DNA of 64,000 bases from Anaeromyxobacter paludicola (GTDB taxonomy: Bacteria > Myxococcota > Myxococcia > Myxococcales > Anaeromyxobacteraceae), in assembly GCF_023169965.1 (NCBI RefSeq), contig NZ_AP025592.1, positions 434,001 through 498,000 of the forward strand. Direction: 5' to 3'. Positions within the stretch are counted from its first letter, which is position 1. Each line of letters opens with the position of its first letter. Positions 50,353 to 58,800 of this stretch are shown here, one piece after another. Under the pieces are notes generated by a model that was given only the letters and a program-made list of their open reading frames with translations, was not told the DNA's origin and did not search any database. Made by a program: the position numbers and the translations under genes.

Positions 50353-53300
50353 CTACCCGCCGGCCGCCTCCGGCTCCGGCTCCGCCTCGACCGGCGCGGC
50401 CTCCGGCTTCCGCTCGGCGCCGCGGTCCTTCGCGATGAGCATGTAGATCGCCGGCACGAAGAACAGGGTGAAGGCGGTCCCGATGGTCATGCCGGCCACC
50501 AGCACGAGGCCGATGCTGTTGCGGGCGGCCGCGCCCGGGCCGGTGACGAGGGTCAGCGGGAAGTGGCCGCACACGGTGGCGACGCTGGTCATGAGCACCG
50601 GCCGGAGCCGGGTCACCGCCGCCTCGCGCACCGCGTCGAGCTTCGGGAGCCCCTGCTCCTGGAGCTTGTTGGCGAACTCGACGATGAGGATCCCGTTCTT
50701 GGCGACGAGGCCGACCAGCGTCACGAGCCCGACCTGCGAGTAGACGTTGAGCGTGGTGGTCCAGCCGTTGGTCCAGAACGGGATGTTCGGGTTCGGCATC
50801 TTGAGGAAGGTCAGCACCAGCGCGCCGAACATCCCGAGGGGCACCGAGCCGGCGAGGATCACGAACGGATCGCGGAAGCTGTTGAACTGGGCGGCGAGCA
50901 CCAGGAAGATGAGCACCACCGCGAGCAGGAAGGCCGGGAGGAACTTGTTGCCCTCGGTGCGGAGCTGCCGCGACTCGCCGGTGTAGTCGATCTTGTAGCC
51001 CTTCGGCAGCACCTGCGCCGCCTGGTCCTCGAGGTACGTGAGCGCCTCGTCGAGCGGCCGCATGGCCACGCCGCTCAGCTTCACCGCGTTGAGCTGCTGG
51101 AAGCGGTTCAGGGCGCGCGGGGTGACCTTGTCCTCGATGTGCGCGATCGACCCCAGGGCCACCAGCTGCCCGTTCGGCCCGGTGACGTGGATGTCCTGGA
51201 GCTGCTCCGGCGTGAGCCGCTCCGTCCGGAGCACCTGCGGGATGACCTTGTAGCTGCGGCCGGCGATGCTGAACCGGTTCACGTAGTTGCCGCCCACGGC
51301 GGCGGCGACGTCCTGGCCCACCTGCTGGAGGTTGAGCCCGAGCTGCGCCACCTTGTCCCGGTCGAGCACCAGCTCCGACTCCGGCTGGTCGATCTTGACG
51401 TCGATGAGCGGCGGGAAGGCGAAGATGCCGCTCTTGGCGGCGCGCTCCTGGATCTGCTTCGCGAAGCCGAGGATCTCGTCCGACTCGGCGGTGGAGGCGA
51501 TGACGAACTCCACCGGGAAGTTGCCGCCGCCGGGGAGGGCGGGGGGCACGATGGCGAAGGTCTCGATGCCGGGGATGGCCGAGAGCTTCCCCTGGACCTC
51601 GGCCAGCACCTGCGCCGCGGTCCGCTTGCGCTGCTCCCAGGGCTTGAGCCCGTCGCCCCAGAAGCCGCCGGACGGCTCGGTGATCTGGAAGGTGAAGTTC
51701 GACTCCGGGATCCCCTTCAGATCGTCGTAGATCTTGCGGGTCGAGGCCGTCACCTGGTCGAGGGTGGAGTTGGCGGGCGTGTTCACGATGCCGAAGACCA
51801 CCCCCTGATCCTCGGTGGGCGCGAGCTCCTTCGGCGCCTGCTGGAACATGAGCACCGCCAGGATCGAGACCACGATCCAGACCGCGTAGATGGCCCCGCG
51901 GGCGTGCAGGGCGGCGGTGAGCTGGCGCGCGTAGGTGGCCTTGATCCGCTCGAAGCCGCGGTTGATGCGGCCCGCCAGCCCGTGCTCGTCCTCGCCGGCC
52001 TTGAGGAGGTAGGCCGACATCACCGGCGAGAGGGTCAGCGCCACCACGCCCGAGATGGTGACGGCGCCGGCGAGGGTGAGGGCGAACTCGCGGAAGAGCG
52101 AGCCGGTGAGGCCGCCCTGGAAGGCGATGGGCGTGTAGACCGCCGCGAGGGTGATGGTCATGGCGATGATCGGCCCGACCAGCTCGCGGGCGCCGAGGAG
52201 CGCGGCGTCGATGGGCCGCTTCCCCTCGCGCAGGTGCCGCTCCACGTTCTCGACCACCACGATGGCGTCGTCCACCACGAGGCCGACCGAGAGCACGATC
52301 GCGAGCAGGGTGAGCAGGTTCACGGTGAACCCGAACACCTGCATGAGGAAGACCGCGCCCACCAGCGACACCGGGATGGCCACCACCGGCACCAGCACCG
52401 AGCGGAAGGTGCCGAGGAACAGGAAGATGACCACCACCACGATGAGGAGGGTGTCCCGCAGCGTGGACTCCACCTCGTGGATGGCGTTCTGGATGTACTC
52501 GGTGGCGTCGTAGGCGAGCTTGGCCTTGATCTGCTCCGGCAGCTCCTTCTCGATGGACGCGAGCTCCCCCCGGACCCGCTTGATGACGTCGAGCGAGTTG
52601 GCGTTCGGGAGCGCCCAGATGCCCACGAACACGGCCGTCTGGCCGTTGAAGGTCACCGCCGTGTCGTAGTCCTCGGCGCCGAGGACCACGTCGGCCACGT
52701 CGCCGAGCCGCACCACCGCCCCGCCGCTCTCGCGCACCACCATGTTCCGGAACTCGGGGACCGAGCGCAGGTCGGTGTTGGCGGTGAGGTTCACCTGCAC
52801 GAGCGAGCCCTTCGTCTGGCCCACGGCGGCGAGGTAGTTGTTGGCCGCGAGCGCCTGCCGGACCTGCGCCGGCGAGATGTTGAGGGCGGCCAGCCGGTCG
52901 GGCTTGAGCCAGATCCGCATGGCGAAGGTGCGGGCGCCGAGGATGTCGGCCCGCTGCACGCCCTCGAGCGCGGAGAGGCGGGGCTGCACGATGCGGACGA
53001 GGTAGTCGGTGATCTCGTTCTGCTTCAGGAACTGCGAGGAGAAGCTCAGGTACGCCGAGGCGAACTGGCTCTCCACCGACTCGATGTTGAGGACCGGGAC
53101 CTGCGCCTCGGGCGGCAGGTCGCCGCGCACCTGGTCCACCTTGGAGCTGATCTCGGCCAGCGCGCGGTTGGCGTCGTAGTTGAGCCGGAGCCGGGCCCGG
53201 ATGATGGAGACGCCCTGCCGGCTCTCCGACTCGATGTAGTCGATGCCCTCGGCGGCGGCGATGACGCGCTCGAGCGGGGTGGTGATGAACCCGCGGACCA

Positions 53301-53472
53301 GCTGGGCGTTGGCGCCGACGTACACCGTGGTGACGGTGACGGCCGCGTTCTCGTTGCGCGGGTACTGGCGCACGTTGAGCGTCCGGATCGCCTGGACCCC
53401 GGCGATGATGATCACCAGGTTCACGACGATGGCGATGACGGGACGCCGGATGAAGAGATCGGTGAAGGTCAC
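50353..53472 (-). CDS. RND efflux pump, HAE1 (AcrB-like) type
   Basis: A 1039-residue inner-membrane transporter. Size and layout match HAE1 pumps: the start DLFIRRPVIAIVVNLVIIIAG, the porter-domain segments, and TM4 with the proton-relay Asp pair in GLVVDDAIVVVENVERHL (about 400-420). A second set of helices follows in the C-terminal half, including LVGLVAKNGILIVEF and NSIGLVLVAGMTIGTAFTLFFVP near the end. Such pumps export drugs, solvents, dyes or lipids; HME-type metal residues are not evident. It is in an operon with the adaptor gene 18 bases upstream. Confidence 0.93.
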   Translation of the reverse strand: MTFTDLFIRRPVIAIVVNLVIIIAGVQAIRTLNVRQYPRNENAAVTVTTVYVGANAQLVRGFITTPLERVIAAAEGIDYIESESRQGVSIIRARLRLNYDANRALAEISSKVDQVRGDLPPEAQVPVLNIESVESQFASAYLSFSSQFLKQNEITDYLVRIVQPRLSALEGVQRADILGARTFAMRIWLKPDRLAALNISPAQVRQALAANNYLAAVGQTKGSLVQVNLTANTDLRSVPEFRNMVVRESGGAVVRLGDVADVVLGAEDYDTAVTFNGQTAVFVGIWALPNANSLDVIKRVRGELASIEKELPEQIKAKLAYDATEYIQNAIHEVESTLRDTLLIVVVVIFLFLGTFRSVLVPVVAIPVSLVGAVFLMQVFGFTVNLLTLLAIVLSVGLVVDDAIVVVENVERHLREGKRPIDAALLGARELVGPIIAMTITLAAVYTPIAFQGGLTGSLFREFALTLAGAVTISGVVALTLSPVMSAYLLKAGEDEHGLAGRINRGFERIKATYARQLTAALHARGAIYAVWIVVSILAVLMFQQAPKELAPTEDQGVVFGIVNTPANSTLDQVTASTRKIYDDLKGIPESNFTFQITEPSGGFWGDGLKPWEQRKRTAAQVLAEVQGKLSAIPGIETFAIVPPALPGGGNFPVEFVIASTAESDEILGFAKQIQERAAKSGIFAFPPLIDVKIDQPESELVLDRDKVAQLGLNLQQVGQDVAAAVGGNYVNRFSIAGRSYKVIPQVLRTERLTPEQLQDIHVTGPNGQLVALGSIAHIEDKVTPRALNRFQQLNAVKLSGVAMRPLDEALTYLEDQAAQVLPKGYKIDYTGESRQLRTEGNKFLPAFLLAVVLIFLVLAAQFNSFRDPFVILAGSVPLGMFGALVLTFLKMPNPNIPFWTNGWTTTLNVYSQVGLVTLVGLVAKNGILIVEFANKLQEQGLPKLDAVREAAVTRLRPVLMTSVATVCGHFPLTLVTGPGAAARNSIGLVLVAGMTIGTAFTLFFVPAIYMLIAKDRGAERKPEAAPVEAEPEPEAAGG

Positions 53473-53490
53473 GGTCGGCTCCCTCGGGCG

Positions 53491-54627
53491 CTACTCTTCC
53501 ACCGGGCGCGGCGCGAGCTCGGCCTTGGGGGCGAGCTCGTTGTGCACCACCACCGCCATGCCGTTCTTGAGCTTGAACGCCCCGCTGCTCACCACCACCT
53601 CGCCGGCCTGCAGCCCCGAGGCGACCGCGACCAGGTCGCCGCGCCGCTCGCCGAGCCGGACGAACTTCTGCCGGGCGACGAGCTCGGCCTTGCCGGCGTC
53701 GTCCTTCTTCTCCTCCACCGCGAAGACCGAGTCGCCGTAGGGGGCGAAGACCACCGAGGTGGCCGGGATGACCAGCACCGGCCGCTTCCCGGAGGAGACC
53801 ACGTCCACGTTGACGAACATGCCGGGCCGCAGCCGCCCGTCGGCGTTGCGGAAGGTGGCGCGCACGCGGACGTTGCGGGTCGCGGGATCCACCTCGGTGT
53901 TCACGGCGCTCACGGTGCCCTGCCAGGACGAGCCGGGGAAGATGTCGGTGGTCATGCGCGTCGGCTGCCCGGTGCGGAGGTCGGCGAGCGCCTGCTGCGG
54001 CAGGGCGAACTCGGCGTAGATCGGGTCCACCGACTGGAGCGAGGCCACCGCGGTGCCCGGGGAGACGACCTGGCCCACCTCGACCTGCCGGATGGCGATG
54101 CGACCGTCGAAGGGCGCCCGGATCACCTTCTTGGCGATGGTGGCCTTGAGGTTGGTGACCGCCGCGTCGGCCTGCTTGTGGCGCGCCTCGGCGGCGTCGA
54201 GCTCGGCGGGGGCGTTGGAGCCCTCCTTGCGCAGCCGCTGGGCGCGCTCGAGGTTGATCCGCGCGAGCTGGGCCTCCGCCTGCGCCGAGGCGAGCTGCGC
54301 CTCCTCGGTGGAGGTGTCGAGCTTCACCAGCACCGCCCCCTTGCGGACGTTGCTGCCGGAGTCGAAGTCCACCTCGCGGACGACGCCGGAGAGCTCGGCC
54401 CCGAGGGTGGCGGCGTGGACGGCCACCACGGTGCCCACGGCGGAGCGCGACGCCTCCCACTCGCCCGGCTCCACCTTGGTGGAGGTCACGGACTGCGGCG
54501 GCAAGGTCTGCGACTTGCCCGCCTTGATGAGCGTGCCGATCTGCAGGGCCTTCACCCCGACGAGCACGCCGAGGATGAGGACGATGCCCGCCAGGGCGAC
54601 GATCCAGAGCTTGGTCTTGGTCTTCAT
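53491..54627 (-). CDS. RND membrane-fusion (periplasmic adaptor) protein
   Basis: A 378-residue HlyD/AcrA-like protein. One N-terminal membrane helix (LWIVALAGIVLILGVLVGV) anchors it; there is no lipobox. A biotinyl-lipoyl half (LSGVVREVDFDSGSNVRKGAVLVKLDT) precedes a short helical hairpin (EAQLARINLERAQRL), then VIRAPFDGRIAIRQVEVGQVVSPG, the beta-barrel part and the membrane-proximal domain (RPVLVIPATSVVFAPYGDSVFAVE). It links the pump to the outer membrane channel. First gene of the efflux operon. Confidence 0.92.
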   Translation of the reverse strand: MKTKTKLWIVALAGIVLILGVLVGVKALQIGTLIKAGKSQTLPPQSVTSTKVEPGEWEASRSAVGTVVAVHAATLGAELSGVVREVDFDSGSNVRKGAVLVKLDTSTEEAQLASAQAEAQLARINLERAQRLRKEGSNAPAELDAAEARHKQADAAVTNLKATIAKKVIRAPFDGRIAIRQVEVGQVVSPGTAVASLQSVDPIYAEFALPQQALADLRTGQPTRMTTDIFPGSSWQGTVSAVNTEVDPATRNVRVRATFRNADGRLRPGMFVNVDVVSSGKRPVLVIPATSVVFAPYGDSVFAVEEKKDDAGKAELVARQKFVRLGERRGDLVAVASGLQAGEVVVSSGAFKLKNGMAVVVHNELAPKAELAPRPVEE

Positions 54628-54777
54628 GAGTGGCGATCGGGCTGTGAGGTGGCGAACGAGGGCAGGAGCGCCCGGAGAATTAACGGCATGGAGTCTCAAA
54701 TCTCGTGAAAGAGAGCAACGACGACGTGCATGCGCCCGCGCTTGGCCGGACGGCACCGAACGGTGTATGGCTACGCC

Positions 54778-55545
54778 ATGAGGACCCTCACCGAGCTCAG
54801 CGGTACCTTGATCCGCATGGCGGCCGCGGCCGTCGCCGACGCCAGGAAGTCCCTCCCCAGGGAGGAGCCGGCCGCGCCGGCCGCCCCGGATGCCGCGCCC
54901 GCGCCCGCCGGGGAAGCTCCGGCGGCGGACGCCCAGCCGGCGGCCCCCTCCGAGGCCCAGGAGACCGCGGAGGCCCAGCCCGCGGGCGCCGCGCCGGCTC
55001 CGGCCGCCGAGAAGCCGGCCCAGCCCGCCGGCGAGAGCGAGGCCGTGAAGGCCGCCCTCGACGAGGCCGTGGCCAAGGCCACCGGCCTCTCCGGCGATCG
55101 GCTCGCCCGGCTCCGCGACGCGCTCCACGTCATCGGCCGGCGCACCGCCGACGTGCGCCTGGTCCGCGTCTTCGCCGCTGACGAGGCGGTGCCCGGCGCC
55201 AAGGCGGAGAACGGCTTCCAGTACCTCGTGGACTGGGCCCCCGCGGCCCGGCCGGCGTCCTCGGACCAGGGCCGCGATCGGGGCGGGCGCGGTGGCCGGG
55301 GCCCCCGCGGCGGCGGCCGCGGCGGTGGCGGCGCTGGCCGCGGCGGTGGCGGTGGCGGCGGCGCGCCCAAGGGCGCTCCGACCAGCGGCGGCTTCTCCAT
55401 GGATTCGCTCCGCGAGGATCGCCGGAACGAGCGCGGCGGCCGCCCCGGCGGTCGGCGTCCGGGCGGCGGCCCCGGTGGCGGTCGGCCGGGCGGTGGACGC
55501 CCGGGCGGCGGCCGGCCCGGTGGCGGCTCCGGCGGCGCGCGGTAG
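54778..55545 (+). CDS. protein with Gly/Arg-rich tail, function unknown
   Basis: About 255 residues from ATG 54778 (54730 is an in-frame alternative with an unlikely N-terminus). The first ~20 residues (LTELSGTLIRMAAAAVADARK) begin a region of Ala/Pro repeats. A compact middle block at about 95-150 (AVAKATGLSGDRLARLRDALHVIGRRTADVRLVRVFAADE, then ENGFQYLVDWAP) looks folded. The last ~100 residues are RGG/GGRPGGG repeats, a common feature of RNA-binding low-complexity tails. It is divergent from the efflux operon. A nucleic-acid role is only inferred from the tail. Confidence 0.7.
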   Translation: MRTLTELSGTLIRMAAAAVADARKSLPREEPAAPAAPDAAPAPAGEAPAADAQPAAPSEAQETAEAQPAGAAPAPAAEKPAQPAGESEAVKAALDEAVAKATGLSGDRLARLRDALHVIGRRTADVRLVRVFAADEAVPGAKAENGFQYLVDWAPAARPASSDQGRDRGGRGGRGPRGGGRGGGGAGRGGGGGGGAPKGAPTSGGFSMDSLREDRRNERGGRPGGRRPGGGPGGGRPGGGRPGGGRPGGGSGGAR

Positions 55546-55633
55546 CCGCTCCCCGACGGTCGCGGCGCCTCGAAGAGACCGGCTCCGGCGGCGCGGGTTC
55601 CGTCCCGCGCCCCGGGTGTCCAGTCTTGCCTGC

Positions 55634-56788
55634 ATGAGGGCGCTCACCTACGAGGGGCCGTACCGCGTCGGAGTGAAGGACAAGCCGGATCCGCGGATCG
55701 AACACCCGCAGGACGCCATCCTGCGGGTGACCTGCGCGGCCATCTGCGGCTCCGACCTGCACCTGCTGCACGGGCTCGTCCCCGACACGCGGATCGGCAG
55801 CACCTTCGGTCACGAGATCGTCGGGGTCGTCGAGGAGGTCGGGCCGGAGGCCAACGGCATCCGCCCCGGCGACCGGCTGCTCGTCCCCTTCAACATCGCC
55901 TGCGGCGCGTGCTGGTTCTGCGAGCGGGGCCTCACCGCCTGCTGCGAGAACAGCAACCCGTCGAGCGACGTGGCCTGCGGCGTCTTCGGCTACTCCCACA
56001 CCACCGGCGGCTACGACGGCGGCCAGGCCGAGTACGTCCGGGTCCCCTTCGCCGCGGTCGGGCCGGAGCGGATCCCCGACGACGTGGACGACCTCGACGC
56101 GGTCACCCTGACCGACGCCCTGCCCACCGGCTACCAGGGCGCCGAGATGTGCGACCTGCACGGCGGCGAGACGGTGGTGGTCTTCGGCGCCGGGCCGGTG
56201 GGGCTCTTCGCGATGAAGTCGGCCTGGCTCATGGGGGCGGGGCGGGTGATCGCGGTGGACCGGGTCGGCTATCGGCTCGACTTCGCGCGCCGCTGGGCCG
56301 GCGCCGAGACGCTCGACTTCGACACCGTGGACGTCGTCACCGCGGTGAAGGACGCCACCGGCGGCCGCGGCGCCGACGCCAGCATCGACGCCGTCGGGTG
56401 CGAGGCGGCCGGCTCCCCCATGCAGCGCGCCGTCGGGGTCCTGGGCAAGGCGGTGGCCGGATCGTCGGTCGCGCTCAACTGGTGCTTCCACGTGACGCGC
56501 AAGGGCGGGACGGTCTCGGTCCTCGGCGTCTACGGGCCGCCCTTCAACCTCGTGGACTTCGGCACCGCGATGAACAAGTGCCAGACCATCCGCACCGGCC
56601 AGTGCAGCGTGAAGCGCTACCTGCCGCGCCTGCTCGAGCACGTGCGCGAGGGGCGGCTCGACCCGAAGGCGCTCATCACCCACCGCTACCCGCTGGAGCA
56701 GGCGCCCCACGCCTACCACCAGTTCGCGCAGAAGCGGGACGGCTGCATCAAGGCGGTCCTGCTCCCGCACGGCGCGACCCTTCACTAG
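55634..56788 (+). CDS. zinc-dependent alcohol dehydrogenase (formaldehyde-dehydrogenase-like)
   Basis: A 384-residue MDR enzyme. Catalytic zinc ligands are Cys in AAICGSD, His in FGHEIVG and a later residue. The structural zinc loop has CGACWFCERGLTACC. The cofactor site is VFGAGPVGLFAMKSAW with Asp in VIAVDRVGYR, favouring NAD. The long middle with GVFGYSHTTGGYDGGQAEYVRVPFA and the INTGQCSVKRY-like end are typical of glutathione-independent formaldehyde dehydrogenases and similar enzymes. Substrate not proven. It is followed by a hypothetical gene 10 bases on. Confidence 0.88.
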   Translation: MRALTYEGPYRVGVKDKPDPRIEHPQDAILRVTCAAICGSDLHLLHGLVPDTRIGSTFGHEIVGVVEEVGPEANGIRPGDRLLVPFNIACGACWFCERGLTACCENSNPSSDVACGVFGYSHTTGGYDGGQAEYVRVPFAAVGPERIPDDVDDLDAVTLTDALPTGYQGAEMCDLHGGETVVVFGAGPVGLFAMKSAWLMGAGRVIAVDRVGYRLDFARRWAGAETLDFDTVDVVTAVKDATGGRGADASIDAVGCEAAGSPMQRAVGVLGKAVAGSSVALNWCFHVTRKGGTVSVLGVYGPPFNLVDFGTAMNKCQTIRTGQCSVKRYLPRLLEHVREGRLDPKALITHRYPLEQAPHAYHQFAQKRDGCIKAVLLPHGATLH

Positions 56789-56798
56789 GAGCCAGGAC

Positions 56799-57290
56799 AT
56801 GGACGAGAGGACCTCCGCCACCCCGCCGGCCATCGCCGAGCAGGGAGGGATCGGTCAGTACAAGGGGCGAGACCTCGACCCGGCCCGGCGGCCGGGCGTG
56901 CCTCGCCTCCACGCGCCCGAGCGGCTCCAGGGCGCGCGCTGGCCCATCGAGCGCCAGCGCAGCGACGTGACCGTCTTCATGCACGGCCGGCCGCACAAGA
57001 CCTTTCCGCCGGTGTTCGGCACCGCCGAGCCGCCGCACGGGATCTCGGGCCTCATCCGCCGCGCCGCCTACGCCTATCCCGACCACGCCATGCGCCACTG
57101 GTCGCTCTTGCTCTTCGCGGACCGGGTGGACGCCTGGGGCTATCGCGCCCGGCGCCTGCTGCCGTGGCTCGCGCCCGTCGTCGCCCTGGGCGCGCTCGCG
57201 TACGGCGCGGCGTCGCGCGTGGGCCCCTGGCGCGGGCGGTGGACGGGGAGCCGCGCGGCGCGCTTCGCCCGGCGCGCCGCCTTCGACTAG
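56799..57290 (+). CDS. hypothetical membrane-anchored protein behind alcohol dehydrogenase
   Basis: A 163-residue protein with AGGAG upstream of its ATG and 10 bases after the dehydrogenase, so co-transcribed. No family recognised. The N-terminal ~100 residues are soluble and rich in Pro, Arg and His (for instance FMHGRPHKTFPPVFGTAEPPHG). One membrane helix follows near 120-140 (LPWLAPVVALGALAYGAA) and an Arg-rich end. Its stop shares CTAG with the convergent gene. Confidence 0.65.
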   Translation: MDERTSATPPAIAEQGGIGQYKGRDLDPARRPGVPRLHAPERLQGARWPIERQRSDVTVFMHGRPHKTFPPVFGTAEPPHGISGLIRRAAYAYPDHAMRHWSLLLFADRVDAWGYRARRLLPWLAPVVALGALAYGAASRVGPWRGRWTGSRAARFARRAAFD

Positions 57291-57577
57291 GCGATCTGGG
57301 CTTCGGCGAGCGTCCGGCCGTGGCGGCCGAGGAGGTGCGCCGCCTGCCTCGCCAGGAAGGCGATGCAGAAGCGCAGCTCCATCTCGGTCCCCTCGGCGAT
57401 CGTGCCGCCGCTCTCGATGCTGGCGCGGGCGCGCTCGAGCTGCATGCGCGCGTCGTCCACCAGCCGGTTGTGCCGGCTGATGTCGCTCGCCAGCTCCGGC
57501 TCGGCCTGTGCGTCGGACCGCGCCCGCAGATAGCGGAGCTGGCGGCCCATCGCCTCGAGCTCGTTGATGTGAAGCAT
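57287..57577 (-). CDS. small hypothetical helical protein
   Basis: A 96-residue protein starting at ATG 57577; a longer frame to 57613 lacks a start signal. It is mainly helical and charged (ELEAMGRQLRYLRARSDAQAEP, then HNRLVDDARMQLERARASIE), without signal peptide or membrane segment. No family recognised. It overlaps the convergent gene by the CTAG at its end and is transcribed alone. Confidence 0.55.
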   Translation of the reverse strand: MLHINELEAMGRQLRYLRARSDAQAEPELASDISRHNRLVDDARMQLERARASIESGGTIAEGTEMELRFCIAFLARQAAHLLGRHGRTLAEAQIA

Positions 57578-57613
57578 CCCCACCCCCCCGGCAGGGAGCC
57601 TAGCAGTTCTCAC

Positions 57614-58348
57614 TCACGGTAGGGAAGCCCGGACCGCGGTCGCCAGGAGCCCCCGGAGCGCGGGGGCGAGGGCCAGCACCAGGAGCCCGGCGCAGATCAT
57701 CACCAGCCCCGCCACGGTTCCCTCCACCGGCCCGAGCTCCATGGCCTGCGCCGTGCCGGCGCCGTGCGCCCCGAGCCCGAGCAGCGCGCCGCGCGAGAGG
57801 GGGCTCGCGAGCGGCAGGCGGCGGACCAGCACGCGCCCGAGCACGATCCCGACCAGCGCGGTCACGATCACGAAGACGGCCGCGAGCGACGGCACGCCGC
57901 CGATCGCGCTCGCCGCAGCCATGGCGAGCGGGGTGGTGATCGATCGCGGCGCCATGCTGAGCGCGACGGCGCCCCCGAGCCCGGCGGCGCGCGCGAGGGC
58001 GACCGAGCTCGACACCGCGACCAGGCACCCGCAGGCGAGCCCGGCCGCGAGCTCGGCCGCGTGCCGCCGCAGGAGCGCCCGGTGGCGGTAGAGCGGGACC
58101 GCGAAGGCCACCGTCACCGGGCCGAGCGCGTCCCCGAGGAGCCGGCCGCCCTGCATGTACCGCGCGTAGGGGACGTGAAGCCGGAGGAGCGCCGTGACCA
58201 GCACCGCCGGCACCACGAGCAGCGGCGAGAGGAGGACCGCCCGCGCCCGCCGGTGCAGCGCCCGGGCGAGCAGGTAGAGCGCCAGCGTGGCCGCGACCGG
58301 GCCGGCGGCGCCCAGGGCCCGCGCCGCCAGGGCCGCCCCGGCGCTCAC
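57614..58348 (-). CDS. LrgB/CidB-family membrane protein
   Basis: A 244-residue protein starting at GTG 58348, which overlaps the LrgA-like stop (GTGA). About seven hydrophobic segments are visible, with the family's YMQGGRLLGDALGPVTVAFAVPLYRHR, SSVALARAAGL, the SMAPRSITTPLAMAAA motif and GLGAHGAGTAQAMELG. LrgB works with LrgA; in other bacteria the pair controls murein hydrolase release or transports small organic acids such as pyruvate or glycolate. The LysR gene next door likely regulates them. Confidence 0.88.
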   Translation of the reverse strand: MSAGAALAARALGAAGPVAATLALYLLARALHRRARAVLLSPLLVVPAVLVTALLRLHVPYARYMQGGRLLGDALGPVTVAFAVPLYRHRALLRRHAAELAAGLACGCLVAVSSSVALARAAGLGGAVALSMAPRSITTPLAMAAASAIGGVPSLAAVFVIVTALVGIVLGRVLVRRLPLASPLSRGALLGLGAHGAGTAQAMELGPVEGTVAGLVMICAGLLVLALAPALRGLLATAVRASLP

Positions 58349-58746
58349 GCCCGGGCCCCGCGGCGGCGCGAGACCCACTCCACCGCCGCCCCGGTCGCCG
58401 CCATGGCGAGCGCGGTGCTGATCGCGATGGCGGCGACGGCGCGGAGCCCCTCGCGCCCGAAGAGCTCCGGGTAGTCCACCACCCCGACCGCCGCCGGGAT
58501 GAAGAAGAGCAGCATGTGCCGGAAGAGCCACTCGGCCCCGTCGGCGAGCCACTCGACCCGGACCAGGCCGACGGCCAGCGCCGCGAGGAGCAGGCCGAGC
58601 CCCACCACGCCGCCGGGGACCGGCAGGTGGAGCCCCGAGGAAAGGAGCGCGCCGCCCGCCCAGAAGGGCACGAGCAGCGCGAGCTGGAGGAGGAGCCGCA
58701 GGCGCGGGGTCGGCATGGCGGGAGAGGTACCGCCGGGGCGCGGCAT
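58345..58746 (-). CDS. LrgA/CidA-family membrane protein
   Basis: A 120-133-residue protein of about four membrane helices (LLLQLALLVPFWAGGALL, VPGGVVGLGLLLAALAVGLV, LFFIPAAVGVVDYPELF). The PVPGGVVGLGLLL and FIPAAVGV elements are the LrgA/CidA signature. The start is either ATG 58746 or 58716; the family length fits either. First gene of the pair, coupled to the LrgB-like gene, and divergent from the LysR gene with only ~54 bases between. Confidence 0.85.
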   Translation of the reverse strand: MPRPGGTSPAMPTPRLRLLLQLALLVPFWAGGALLSSGLHLPVPGGVVGLGLLLAALAVGLVRVEWLADGAEWLFRHMLLFFIPAAVGVVDYPELFGREGLRAVAAIAISTALAMAATGAAVEWVSRRRGARA

Positions 58747-58800
58747 GAGTAAAATGAATCTTTCGAATCAGGAGCATGCAGACAAGGAATGGAGGCGGCG

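Noticed and set aside
49328-54460. 1710-codon open frame on the minus strand
   Set aside because: Only its last ~316 codons are the barrel gene; the rest is a shadow of the RND pump and adaptor with Arg/Gly/His-rich translation.
50341-54708. 1455-codon plus-strand frame over the RND genes
   Set aside because: Low-complexity Arg/His/Asp/Gly shadow of the pump and adaptor.
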